Source: Aequorivita sublithincola DSM 14238 (GTDB lineage Bacteria > Bacteroidota > Bacteroidia > Flavobacteriales > Flavobacteriaceae). From it: a stretch of 64,000 bases of DNA. Below, one piece after another: positions 42,994 to 53,738 of the stretch (the stretch's first letter is position 1; each line of letters opens with the position of its first letter). The stretch spans positions 62,001 to 126,000 of the forward strand of contig NC_018013.1 in the NCBI RefSeq assembly GCF_000265385.1, written 5' to 3'. The notes beneath the pieces were generated by a model. The model did no database searches and was not told where the DNA came from. It saw only the letters and a list, made by a program, of their open reading frames with translations. Both the position numbers and the translations under genes were made by a program.

Positions 42994-43404
42994 TTAATTA
43001 TTCCAATTCCGCCTTTCGTAAACAATCTGCGTTATTTTTTTAAAACTTTCTTTGTGAATTCCATAATTGGCTGGACTTAGTAGATCTTTCATATCTGCAT
43101 TCAGAGCATCTACAAGTTTGTCAAATTTCATCTTTCTTTCAGCTTCGGTATAGCCATATTTTTTCAATCCCAATCGGGACATTTTGTAGGTATAATAATT
43201 TAAAAGTGAAAGATAGTTATCTCGTCCTTCTTCGTTTAACTTCATTTTAAGCACTTGCTCATAATGCCAAAACTGAAGATTATCTTTGTCTTGTGAACTA
43301 AAAATGATTTCAGTTTCAAAAGGATTTTCGTCAGCAGTTTTTTCTTGTGCAAAGGCGTTTAAGTTGAAGCAAAGAAGGATATTTAAAAATAGTATGTATT
43401 TCAT
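42994..43404 (-). CDS. Small exported protein, unknown
   Basis: A 136-residue protein with a signal peptide (YILFLNILLCFNLNAFAQE) and a helical, basic mature part (YTEAERKMKFDKLVDALN). No conserved domain recognised. Confidence 0.6.
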   Translation of the reverse strand: MKYILFLNILLCFNLNAFAQEKTADENPFETEIIFSSQDKDNLQFWHYEQVLKMKLNEEGRDNYLSLLNYYTYKMSRLGLKKYGYTEAERKMKFDKLVDALNADMKDLLSPANYGIHKESFKKITQIVYERRNWNN

Positions 43405-43535
43405 ATTTCAATTCTTAGTGATTAGTATTTTCGTTTAATTGTATAGATTTTATAAAAATAAGCTATTGCTTTGAAAAGCTACTATTAAGTTTTATTAATT
43501 CTCTTTCAAAGGTTATGCGAACCAAAAAACCTTAT

Positions 43536-43568
43536 AAAAAAGGCTATCAATTATGGATAGCCTTTTTT
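43536..43568. terminator. Bidirectional hairpin terminator
   Basis: AAAAAAGGCTATC-AATTATG-GATAGCCTTTTTT; a strong stem with T-runs on both strands. It serves the minus-strand secreted protein gene that ends at 43590. Confidence 0.8.
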
Positions 43569-43589
43569 ACAATTAGAGATGTTTTAAAT

Positions 43590-44456
43590 CTATCTTTTTA
43601 CAATTTTAAAAGATTTATTTTGCCCGTCAATAGCAATCTTTACAATATAAACACCACTGTTAAGTGTAGATAAATTCAATGTCTCATTAACTTCTGATAG
43701 CTTTTTTGAAATCACCACTTGCCCCAATACATTGTATAAAGTAATATCGCTCATTGGCTTATCTGCCTTCAGAATCATTTGATTATTGTTATCTAGGAAA
43801 TAAGTAAAGCCTTGAAATTCATTATCGCCGATACTGAGTGTCCCCGCGGTTACTCTAAGATCATCCAAACCAAGCATCCACTGGTCTGACGTTTGATGCC
43901 TAAAGGCAAGGTAAATATCCTGACCTATGTAAGGATTAAGATCTAAATTTATGGTTCTGCCTAAATAAGTTGGAAGCGTTTCGGAATAAATAGGAGTGGC
44001 GGCCAAAATCTCTGCTTGCGTATTGCCCGTTGTAACGGTGACATAATAGGTCTCACTAAAAAAATTACTGGAAGTACCGCCGGCCACAAAGTAAGTAAGT
44101 TCTACGTCTGTTGCGCCCGCAGGTATACTAATTTTAGGAAAAACAAGAATATTGTTGGCATTTAAGGCACCTTGACCACCATTATTGTTAGCGCCTAAAG
44201 TAATGTAAGACGCAGACATAATAAAGTTGCCATCATAAATAAGGTACATATCTTGCGTAAAATTGGTTGGTTTTGTGAGGCCCCAATTATAACCATCTCC
44301 ATCTACATCATAGGATAGAAATGTAGTGGGAATGTCTGTGTCTTCACCCACGTTGTCACCAACGGTATAAGATTCAAAATCTTCTTCATAAATAACGTTT
44401 TGGGCGTTCAAGGCAAGCGCAGCAAAGATTGTTGCGAATAGGGTAATTTTCTTCAT
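43590..44456 (-). CDS. Choice-of-anchor protein with type IX secretion tail
   Basis: 288 residues from ATG 44456, which fits the signal peptide (KKITLFATIFAALALNAQ); the frame extends 16 codons upstream with no signal. The mature region is a jelly-roll, choice-of-anchor J-like domain (VIYEEDFESYTVGDN; WMLGLDDLRVTAG). The C-terminal 80 residues (PMSDITLYNVLGQVV...LNSGVYIVKI) are a type A sorting domain, so the protein is exported across the outer membrane by the T9SS. Confidence 0.85.
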   Translation of the reverse strand: MKKITLFATIFAALALNAQNVIYEEDFESYTVGDNVGEDTDIPTTFLSYDVDGDGYNWGLTKPTNFTQDMYLIYDGNFIMSASYITLGANNNGGQGALNANNILVFPKISIPAGATDVELTYFVAGGTSSNFFSETYYVTVTTGNTQAEILAATPIYSETLPTYLGRTINLDLNPYIGQDIYLAFRHQTSDQWMLGLDDLRVTAGTLSIGDNEFQGFTYFLDNNNQMILKADKPMSDITLYNVLGQVVISKKLSEVNETLNLSTLNSGVYIVKIAIDGQNKSFKIVKR

Positions 44457-44612
44457 TTTTATAGATTTGGGGGTTTGTATATTACCAAAATAATTGTAAA
44501 ACAATTAATTCCCAAATTAAATTAAAGGAATTATCGTTCAATCTAGCGAATTTAAAGAATAATGTGGGCAATCTTTAAATTAAAAACCCACATTATTCTA
44601 TAATAACTTTAA

Positions 44613-47399
44613 TTACTTCAAAGGCTTCCCTTCTTGATCTAAAGATCCCGCTTTAATAATTATTAGTTTATCTACGTCAATATATTTTTTGATGGCTGCA
44701 TTAACTTGCTCCAAGGTAACAGCTTCCAACATTGCAGGATATTCATAGATATAACTTGGTTGCTCGCCGCGTTGAACAACTGCTAGAATGTTACTTGCCA
44801 TTCCTCGAGTAGTGGCCAAACCAATTTTAAAAGCACCAATCAAACTAGATTTTTTGTCTTTTAACTCTGCAGCGGTGATACCTTCCTCAGACCATTTTTT
44901 AAGTTCCTTCAAAGTTGCGTCTTCACCTGTTGCGAATAATTCCGGGTTAAATGACGCATTTATGTACCAATAACCATCTGCAAAAGTAAATCCGTTTTGG
45001 CGTGAAGAAATACCATACGTTAAACCAGCTTCATCGCGAACGGTAAGCATCAGTCTTCCTGAAAAACCACCGCCTAAAACGCTGTTTCCAATATAAAAAG
45101 GAAGAAAATCTGCATTGCTACGTCGCATTCCCGTGTATTGACCTATAAAAAGTTCCGCACTTGGCTTTTCTGGGATTGTTACAACTTTTACTAGTGCATC
45201 ACCTTTTTTAGTGTCAAATGTTTTCGAAGTTCTCTTTACACCGCCGCTCCAATTTTTAAAATTATTTTCCAAAGATTTATAAACGGTTTTTGTATCCACA
45301 TCTCCAACTGCAACAAGGTGCATATCTGCTGGTCCAAAATATTTTTTATGAAAGGCTTTTATATCAGCTAATTTCACATTTTCAATATTTTCAATAGTCT
45401 TTTCAATGGACGAAGTGTAATTTGGATGTCCAACAGGATATAGGTTCTGCGTAAGAGCAATGCTTCCTTGTGTTCCAGGATCTGAAAGACCTGGTTGCAT
45501 ATTCCCTATAAACTGTTGCTTTAGCAAATCAAATTCCTTTTCATCGAAAAGTGGATTGCGCAATTCCTCAGCCAAGAGTGCAATTACAGTATCAACGTCC
45601 TTTGATAAGGATTTAAAACCTAAACTTACGTGATCATTGTCTGAGCCCACGTAAATATCAACACCCAGTTTTTCAAGTTTTTGTGAAAACTGAAATTTGT
45701 CGTTTTTAGTAGTTCCTTTGCTTAACATTGAAGTTGTAAGCGTTGGGATCATCTCGTTGTTTTTTCCATCGAAAAAATCACCAATTGGAAAACTTCCGGC
45801 TACAGTAACATATCCTTTAGCACCCGTTTTCTTTATAATAACATCAATGCCAGCAACTGTTTTTCTGATGAAATCTTCATTACTTGGAATTTCTGTTACA
45901 GCTTTAACTTCTACTTCTGAAATAGTCTTTACCTCATTTAATCCATCCACAAACATTTCAGGATTTCTGTAGAAATATTTTCCGTCTGTTTCGGCATTGC
46001 GTTTTGCAGCTCCTTCCACAGTTTCAGCATTCGCTCCAGCTTTTTTTGGAATAAAAAATCCTGTAGTACTTTGGTCAAGCACTAAATATTTGTTGGCAAC
46101 TCGTTTAACATCGGCAGCGGTAACTTTTGCAAGTTTTTTGCTTTCGTTGATGTATTCCGTCCAATCTCCACCAGATATAAATTCAGTCAATTCTGAAGCG
46201 ATGCTTCCTGAACCGTCTCTTCCTAAAATAGTTTGAGCGTTTAGATTCGCAATAATTCTATCAATATCTGCTTGTAAAACACCGTCTTTCTTAACTTTTT
46301 CAAGAGTTTCCAAAAGTTTGGTATTCATTTCTTCTGAATTTTTTTCAGGATCAAATCCTAAACTCACAGTAAACAATCCATTTTCAGCAAATTGTGAAGC
46401 TGAAGCCGCTGCGTAATAAGCAAGACCAGCATCTACAAATTCCTTGCTTAAAACTGATGAAGGACCACTGCCCAAAGCATCTGCCAAAATTATTAAGGCT
46501 GGAATGTCTTCGTGTAATGTTCCTGGAATTTTATAGGCCACGGTGTTTACACTCGTTTCGCCCGCTTTGCTTATTTGAATTTTACGAGGCCCGTATTGTG
46601 GCGGCTCTTCTGTGTAAGGTTGTGGAATAGTATGGCTTGCTTTTGAAATTTTTCCGAAGTAAGAATCTACCAATTTAAACAAATTGTCTTTCTGGAAATC
46701 GCCAACTACCGTTAACCAAGCGTTGTTAGGCCAGTAATACGTGTCATAAAAATCACGCAAAACTTTCATCGGCATATTTTCAATATCTGAACGCCATCCA
46801 ATAGTGGAATGGTGATAGCCGTGAGCCATATAGGCTGTTGCCCAAATTTCTTTGGAAAGTAGTGAATTTGGATTGTTTTCACCACGTTCAAATTCGTTAC
46901 GAACCACGGTCATTTCTGCTTCTTTGTCTTCTTTCAACAAAAGAAGGTTGCGCATTCTGTCTGCTTCAATTTCAATAGCAAGTTCAATTTTATCGCTTGG
47001 AATAGTTTCGTAATAGTTAGTACGGTCATTCCAAGTTGTGGCGTTCATCTGGGCGCCATAACGTGTTAATTCAGAATCGATAGAGGTACCTTTCTTTTTA
47101 TTGAATTTTTCGGTTCCTTTAAACATTAGGTGTTCCAAAAGGTGTGTAGAACCTGTATTTCCAGGAACTTCATACTTTGAACCTACGTCGTAAACCATTT
47201 GAACGTTTACCACAGGCGCGGCGTTGTCCTGAACTAAAAGTATTTTTAGTCCGTTGGGAGTGTAAAGATATTCTATAACTCCATCCAATTCCTGTACTTT
47301 TTCAAATTTGGAATTAGTAGTTTGGGCGATTGTCGATTGCTGAACTATTAGCAATAAAGCTAAAAGGATCAGTGATTTAAGCGAAAAAATATGTTTCAT
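44613..47399 (-). CDS. M16 family zinc metallopeptidase (insulinase type)
   Basis: A 928-residue protein with two tandem M16 halves and a signal peptide (LILLALLLIVQQSTIAQ). The first half has the inverted zinc motif HLLEHLMF near residue 85 with E further on; the second half (from about residue 510) has lost it, as usual. It degrades peptides in the periplasm. It lies between a secreted protein and a SusCD system, perhaps linking peptide breakdown with uptake. Confidence 0.9.
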   Translation of the reverse strand: MKHIFSLKSLILLALLLIVQQSTIAQTTNSKFEKVQELDGVIEYLYTPNGLKILLVQDNAAPVVNVQMVYDVGSKYEVPGNTGSTHLLEHLMFKGTEKFNKKKGTSIDSELTRYGAQMNATTWNDRTNYYETIPSDKIELAIEIEADRMRNLLLLKEDKEAEMTVVRNEFERGENNPNSLLSKEIWATAYMAHGYHHSTIGWRSDIENMPMKVLRDFYDTYYWPNNAWLTVVGDFQKDNLFKLVDSYFGKISKASHTIPQPYTEEPPQYGPRKIQISKAGETSVNTVAYKIPGTLHEDIPALIILADALGSGPSSVLSKEFVDAGLAYYAAASASQFAENGLFTVSLGFDPEKNSEEMNTKLLETLEKVKKDGVLQADIDRIIANLNAQTILGRDGSGSIASELTEFISGGDWTEYINESKKLAKVTAADVKRVANKYLVLDQSTTGFFIPKKAGANAETVEGAAKRNAETDGKYFYRNPEMFVDGLNEVKTISEVEVKAVTEIPSNEDFIRKTVAGIDVIIKKTGAKGYVTVAGSFPIGDFFDGKNNEMIPTLTTSMLSKGTTKNDKFQFSQKLEKLGVDIYVGSDNDHVSLGFKSLSKDVDTVIALLAEELRNPLFDEKEFDLLKQQFIGNMQPGLSDPGTQGSIALTQNLYPVGHPNYTSSIEKTIENIENVKLADIKAFHKKYFGPADMHLVAVGDVDTKTVYKSLENNFKNWSGGVKRTSKTFDTKKGDALVKVVTIPEKPSAELFIGQYTGMRRSNADFLPFYIGNSVLGGGFSGRLMLTVRDEAGLTYGISSRQNGFTFADGYWYINASFNPELFATGEDATLKELKKWSEEGITAAELKDKKSSLIGAFKIGLATTRGMASNILAVVQRGEQPSYIYEYPAMLEAVTLEQVNAAIKKYIDVDKLIIIKAGSLDQEGKPLK

Positions 47400-47579
47400 A
47401 GTTTACTTTTTTATAATATGAATGTTAGAATATTCGATGTAATTTGCTAGGTTGAAATAGTAAGTAGAAAAAAGGGCCGCCGAAAATAAATTCTTTGGCC
47501 TTTTTCTAGAAATCTCGGGGGAACAAATCAGGGAACAGTCCCGAGAAAACTTACTAACCAACTAAAAACAAATCAAAAA

Positions 47580-48611
47580 CTATATATTCAATGAATTAAA
47601 TAATTCTATTAATTGAGGATCTGAAGGACGTGGCGCATCATAGCTCACGATGATTCCTTCAGGATCCAAAAGGATAAATCTTGGAATACCTTGTATGTAA
47701 TAATCTTGGATAAATTTTGAATCTATTTCATTATCGGCCAAAAGTTGCATGCTCATCAATTCTTTATCAACAATCATTTTGCGCCATTTGTCCTCGTCTT
47801 TTTTACGATCTATGGAAATTCCAACAAATTGAATGTTTTTCCCTTCATATTCCTTTTCAATTTCAATAAGGTAAGGCATTTCATAAATGCAAGGAACACA
47901 CCATGTAGCCCAAACATCTATATAAACATACTTTCCCTTAAGGTCTGCGATAGAAGTTGTTCCACCTTTATAATTTACATAATCAGTAAATTCAGGGGAT
48001 TTCATTCCTGGACTCAAAGCTGCATTGATCTCTAATTGTTGAAGATGCTGCGCTTGGATATCTGTTTCAAATTTTGCGATGTTTTCTTTTTCTGAAGCAA
48101 TAAAAGCTGGAGATAATTCAGATTTTTTATTTTCTAAATTATCAGTCAAGTCTTTGGAATAGGCCGAAGTCTTTGCATCAAAGGCGCTGGTTTCAAGTGC
48201 GAGGTATTCTTTGTAATCTTCGCCCATCAACTCGCCACTTTTCTTTCCCTTATAGCGAAGAAAGTTGTTTTCTTCTGAACCGTTTCCGGTATAAGAAATC
48301 GTTTTTAAAATTTTACCAGCGTCAAAATTTAATTCAACATCCATATCATTAGCAAGATAAACATTGAAAACATCATTGTAAACAGCACTGAAATAGGCTG
48401 GTTCCTTTAATTTTAACGTATCGCGAAAAGCTCCGTTTTCATCAACTTTAATAACAACGTTTTCTGAAGTTTTTGGATCGAAAAGTCGAAGAACTTCATT
48501 CTCAATAGGGTTTGAGATTTTTCCGTGAATCACGGCATAGTCCTTTGGCGGTTGTTCCTGCTTACAGGCAGCGAAAAGACAAATAATTGCAATTAGAAAT
48601 AGATTTTTCAT
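47580..48611 (-). CDS. TlpA-like thioredoxin-fold lipoprotein
   Basis: A 343-residue lipoprotein (IAIICLFAACKQ) with an N-terminal DUF4369-like part and a C-terminal thioredoxin fold: YVYIDVWATWCVPCIYEMP contains the CxxC redox pair. Acts in the cell envelope as a disulfide oxidoreductase. It is downstream of the SusD gene, a frequent association in Bacteroidota. Confidence 0.88.
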   Translation of the reverse strand: MKNLFLIAIICLFAACKQEQPPKDYAVIHGKISNPIENEVLRLFDPKTSENVVIKVDENGAFRDTLKLKEPAYFSAVYNDVFNVYLANDMDVELNFDAGKILKTISYTGNGSEENNFLRYKGKKSGELMGEDYKEYLALETSAFDAKTSAYSKDLTDNLENKKSELSPAFIASEKENIAKFETDIQAQHLQQLEINAALSPGMKSPEFTDYVNYKGGTTSIADLKGKYVYIDVWATWCVPCIYEMPYLIEIEKEYEGKNIQFVGISIDRKKDEDKWRKMIVDKELMSMQLLADNEIDSKFIQDYYIQGIPRFILLDPEGIIVSYDAPRPSDPQLIELFNSLNI

Positions 48612-48710
48612 TTTAGTGTTTTTTTAATGGGTTATTAAACTTAACAGGAAGATTGCTTCTCCAGATAGCTATCGGGATAGCATGACGACTGTTAAGTCTC
48701 AAAAGGTTTA

Positions 48711-50126
48711 TTAGTATCCTGAATTTTGAACCAGCGCATTGTTTCCTATCAATACTTCAGCAGGATATGGCAATACAAACTTGTTTTCGTTATTGAGGGT
48801 TGGTTTGATTGATGAAGCATCCAAATTGCCCAAGATGTCATAACGCACGAGGTCAAAAAGCGGCTCACCGTTTTCATAGAAAAGCTCCAATAATTTTTCT
48901 TTACGAATGTCTTCCAATAAAGTAGGAACATCTATAAAATCTTTAGGGTCCACTCCTGCTCTATCCCGAATTGTGTTTAGGCTTAAAAGCGCAAGTCCGG
49001 TATCACCGCCAGCACGAGTCAAGGCTTCTGCGTGAACTAAGTACATTTCTGCTAATCTCAAATGGTACAATGTATTATTTTGTGAACTTGCAAAACTGTT
49101 AAAAGGATATTTTGCTTGTCCATTAACACCCTGTGTGTCATCGGAATATGCAAAACTAAAGCGTGGATCGTAATTTGAACCAGCACCAGTTAAATCACCA
49201 TCGTTTGGGTCTCCAACTTGTGCATCGGCAAGCGAACGCAAATATTCGCTGTAAGTAGTTCTGTTTATCACATTCATATTCGTTCCACCTTCAGCACCAG
49301 GGCCGCAGAATGGTGCGAAAATAACTTCTGGAGAATAAAATTGATTCTGAAATATGTCTGTATAGCTAAATTCCAATTCATAACCTTCACCATTAAATAT
49401 TACTTCTTCAGCAAGGGTAGCGGCTTCAGCATATTTGCCTTCGTACAATTTTACTTTTGCAAGCAATGCTTTTGCGGCAAGACTTCCGCTGTAAAAATGG
49501 TCTATAAAAACTGGGCCATTAACCACGGCGTATTCCAAATCTGCTTCAATTAAATTGTAAACTTCTTGCACTGAATTACGTGGTTTTGATTCTAATTCTG
49601 TAGAAAAAGTAGTTCTCAAAACTATACCGTACTTAGAACTTACATCATAATACTGCCCAAAATAGCGCAACAAGTTAAAATGTGCAAAAGCTCTTTGAAA
49701 TTTTGCTTCGGAAATCATTCCTGCTTTACGCTCGTCTGAAATTCCAATCGCTTTACCAGCTTCCAACTCTTGAATTAAAAAGTTGGCTGTATTTATTATT
49801 TTGTATTGACCGCTGTAGAGATTAGTCAAAAATTTATTTTCAACAGGAACTTCATTTGTATTAAACCCTGTACTACCGCTTACGCCGTTTGTTAATACTC
49901 CTTCATCTCCATATCCGGCTAAATGAAGTGGAAAGAAACTAACGTCGAATTCACGACCCAAATCATAAACGCCGTTTAACACTAGTTGTGCAGATGCCTC
50001 GTCGCGAATGGTATTTTCAACTGTTAATTGATTGATGGGCTGAATATCGTCAATACTGCAACTAGAAATTGTAACTGCAATTGCGAGTATTACTAATTTT
50101 TGAAATGTGTTTATATATTTTTTCAT
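48711..50126 (-). CDS. SusD/RagB family outer-membrane lipoprotein
   Basis: A 471-residue substrate-binding lipoprotein (VTISSCSIDD lipobox). TPR-like helical SusD fold: TVENTIRDEASAQLVLNGVY at the start and YHLRLAEMYLVHAEALTRAG towards the end are typical. It forms a lid on the SusC channel encoded 11 bp upstream. No glycosidase nearby, so the cargo may not be a glycan. Confidence 0.9.
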   Translation of the reverse strand: MKKYINTFQKLVILAIAVTISSCSIDDIQPINQLTVENTIRDEASAQLVLNGVYDLGREFDVSFFPLHLAGYGDEGVLTNGVSGSTGFNTNEVPVENKFLTNLYSGQYKIINTANFLIQELEAGKAIGISDERKAGMISEAKFQRAFAHFNLLRYFGQYYDVSSKYGIVLRTTFSTELESKPRNSVQEVYNLIEADLEYAVVNGPVFIDHFYSGSLAAKALLAKVKLYEGKYAEAATLAEEVIFNGEGYELEFSYTDIFQNQFYSPEVIFAPFCGPGAEGGTNMNVINRTTYSEYLRSLADAQVGDPNDGDLTGAGSNYDPRFSFAYSDDTQGVNGQAKYPFNSFASSQNNTLYHLRLAEMYLVHAEALTRAGGDTGLALLSLNTIRDRAGVDPKDFIDVPTLLEDIRKEKLLELFYENGEPLFDLVRYDILGNLDASSIKPTLNNENKFVLPYPAEVLIGNNALVQNSGY

Positions 50127-50137
50127 CTGTTTTGTTT

Positions 50138-53100
50138 TTAAAATTGAAGTTGAAATCCAAGTGAAAATGATTTTGACAATGGATACGGATCTTCTGCATT
50201 TGTTTGGTCAACAATGGATCCTCTATCGGAAATTGCTTCGGGATCTATTCCTGGCCATTCAGTCCAAGTTGCTATATTGCTAGCAGTAATCATAAGTCTT
50301 GCACTGTCTAAACCTATTCTTTCCATTAAATAAGCGTCGAAGTTATAGGCCAACTGTAAACTCTTTAATCGTAAATAGGAAGTATCAAATAAGTACCTGT
50401 CAGAAATACGACCACTCCCAGATGGATCTGTATAAAGCGCGCGCGCATAACGAGCATTCGGGTTTTCTGGAGTCCAAGTGTTTAAAGCATATTCGCTATA
50501 CTTATTTTCGCCTTGGCTGTTGTATGTTCCAGTAGCAACGCCGTCCCAAATGGTTTCGGCTCCTACAGAATATTGTAATAATGCAGAAAGACTGAAAGCT
50601 TTATATTTAAATGTGTTAGAGATTCCTCCAAAATATTCTGGCTCAATGCTACCTATAATCGTTCTATCTGCGGATGTAATTTCGCCATCGCCATTAACGT
50701 CCTCAAACATATAATCGCCTACACTTGTTGAAAATTGATCGTAAAATCCAGTTGGGGAAGCTGCATTTAACGCATCTACCTCACCTTGATCTTGGAAGAT
50801 TTTAACAACTTTATACCCTTTTATGGTTCCTACTGGCTCGCCTTCTATATAATTATCTAAAAGAAAGTTACTTATGGTAGCACCATTAATTTTATCTAAT
50901 TTATTTCGGTTGAAAGCCCAATTTACATTTGCACTCCAAGTAAAATCGTCAGTTCTAACAATATCGCCTCCTAGGCTTAGCTCTATTCCTTTGTTAGTCA
51001 TGTCTATAAAATTGGAGAAATATGTACTTGGGCCCAACTCCAATGGGAAAGGTGTACGTACTAAAGCTCCTTCAGTTTTACGTTTGTAAGCATCTACACT
51101 ACCGCGCAATCTAGAATTGAAGAAAGCAAAATCTAACCCTAAGTTTATTTCTTCAGTTGTTTCCCATCCTATATTTTTGTTTGGAAAGATATCTGAAGGA
51201 ATTACGGCAGAACCTCCATTATAGATGTCGCCTGAACCGGTTTCAAAGAAAGGTAAATAAGCAAAATCTCTAACGTTTGTAGATCCTACACGACCTAAAC
51301 TTGCACGAAGTTTAATGATGTTTATCTTTTCATTGTTATAAAGGAAATCTTCATTGGCAATATTCCAACTTGCGGAAAGTGATGGGAAGTTTCCTCTTTT
51401 GTTTCCTGGTCCAAATTTAGACGAAGAATCTGATCTGTAATTTATGGTCGCGTTATACCTATTTTTATAGTTATAGGTTAATCTACTAAAAACTGAATTT
51501 AATCCGCTTTCAACGCGGCTGCTAGCATATCCTATAACAGATTCTGCTGAAGAGGCGTTAATTAGCACCTCATCATCTGGGAAACCTGCGTAAAACTGAC
51601 TTGAATTATCAAAATTTGTTCTATCCCACGCAAAACCTCCAAGAATATTAAAGTGGTGGTTGGATAGTTTGAAATCGTAATTAGCAGTAAGATTTGTGGT
51701 AACATTGGAAACCGTTCCATCAGATTCAGTTAAATAAGCATCGTTTGGAAATATCACAAAGTCTGTTTGTGTAATTTTTGGGATAAAAACACTGCTCGTA
51801 TTATTGAAAACAGCAACATTCACATCTGCTTTTACTTTCAAGTTTTCAATTGGTTCAACTTCTAAATAACTGTTACCAATAAAGTTGTATGATTTTTTAA
51901 GATTTACATTCTGTAAACGCATTAAAGGGTTTGGCTCTAAAGTCTCAAAACCATAACTATAATCAGGCTGTCCATAAAGCTGCCCAAATTCATTATAAAC
52001 TGGAAGATCTGGACGTGCTTTGGCAATTGAAGTGTTTATATTGTATTGTCCAAAACCTTCATCTTCTCCTGAGTCTGTTTTGGTATGACTTACACTTACA
52101 GAACCACCCATTTTAATATAATCGTTTACATCATTATCCAATGACATACTTAAATTGTATTGCTTCATTTCATCTTTTACAGTAAGACCTTCTTGATCTA
52201 TTCCGGAAAGACTTAATGAATATCTGCTTTTATTTCCGCCACCTATTATGCTAAAGTTGGCTTGTTTTGTAATTGCAACATCTCTAAAAACAACATCATT
52301 CCAATTTGTATCAGCTTTTCCGAAGTAGTCCTCACGTAGACCGTCATAATTTACTTCAAAGGTTGAAAAATCCAGTTCTACATTTCCAATATTATTAAGG
52401 TCAAAACTGAAGAATGGATCCAATTGGCCCGCATTCATCGCATCAACAGAGTTACCAATTAATTGATCGTAAAACGCTCTATATTGTTTCGCATTAAGAA
52501 CGTTTAATGTGTTTATTGGCTCAGCCAAAGTTGTGGAAGTGGTAAAACTAATTGTAGGTTTTTGTCCCTTTTTTCCACGTTTTGTTTGTACAATAATAAC
52601 ACCATTTGCTCCACGAGAACCATAAATAGAAGTTGCAGCAACATCTTTTAATATATCAAAACGCTCAATATCGTTAGGATTTATAGTTAATAGTGGATTA
52701 GCACCATTCAACCCATCAATATTAAAAGCAACCCCATCTATAACATATAGCGGTTGGTTGAGATTGAATGAAGATAGTGGCGAAGTAATACCCCGAATGT
52801 TTAAACGCACTGGCGATCCCAAACGGCCACTTCCTTGAGATACCTGAACCCCTTTTACCAATCCGCCCAAAGCGCGATCAAAACCAATATTTCCTAGAGA
52901 TGATTGTACTATTTCTTCCGTGTTAACAGAAGAAACTGCGCCTGTAACATTTTCACGTTTTTGTTCGCCATAACCAATTAGCACAACTTCGTCTAACTGA
53001 CTTAAATCTTCAGTCATCACGAGATTGATGGTGATATTACCGTTTACTTCGAAACGTTCGGTTTTATAACCCAAAGAAGAAAACACCAAAACGTTTTGAC

Positions 53101-53641
53101 CATCAGCCAAAGTAATCGTGTACTGTCAATCAAAATTTGTTACCGTTCCTTTATTTGTACCTTCAATAAGAACCGTTACACCAGCCAAAGGCATTCCCGT
53201 TTTATCGGTAATGGTTCCTTGAATAGGTTGTTGTAGCGCAGTAGATGAAGATGAAATAATATTAAGTCCTGAAGGATTCGAAGTCTTTTTTAGCACAATT
53301 TGCTTTCCTAAAATTTGGTAGGAAATGTCGCTATTACTAAAAAGGCCTTGCAATACTTCTATAACCGGCTTGTCTTCCGCAGAAAAAATCACTCTTTTAC
53401 GAACGTTTACATCTTTACTGTTATAAAAGAAATGAAAGTCGGTTTGATCTTCAATAATTTGAAAAACCTGAGTGAGTGGCACTCCGTCTGCAATAACAGA
53501 AACATTTTTTCCTTGTCCGTAGCCATTGGTAGCGTTCATCTGGAAAAGACTGACAAGTAATAATGTGAAAGTGAGTTTCATCTTTAAATGATTGGTGTTG
53601 AAAATGTACCGAAGCACACCTCTGATTGATTCGTTTTTCAT
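50138..53641 (-). pseudogene. SusC/RagA TonB-dependent receptor interrupted by one TGA
   Basis: From ATG 53641 one frame runs for about 1167 codons to 50138. It is broken once, by TGA at 53126-53128, in GTVTNFD-stop-QYTI. Family members have Gly here (FDGQYTI), so a single GGA to TGA change explains it. Parts: signal, STN domain (residues about 38-115), carboxypeptidase-like domain with the stop at codon 172, plug and 22-strand barrel. The STN domain indicates sigma/FecR signalling. It may be a real nonsense mutation or a sequence error; the rest is intact. Confidence 0.8.
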
Positions 53642-53738
53642 AATTTTACATCGGTTTTACTTTGTTGGAAATAAGGTTAAATCACTTTTATTAAAGGGAG
53701 GTGTTGGCGCATCTTCCTTTTTTTGGTTAAATATGTTT

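Noticed and set aside
53126..53128. TGA as selenocysteine in SusC
   Set aside because: The position is Gly in relatives, no redox role is expected, and I see no SECIS-like hairpin just downstream.
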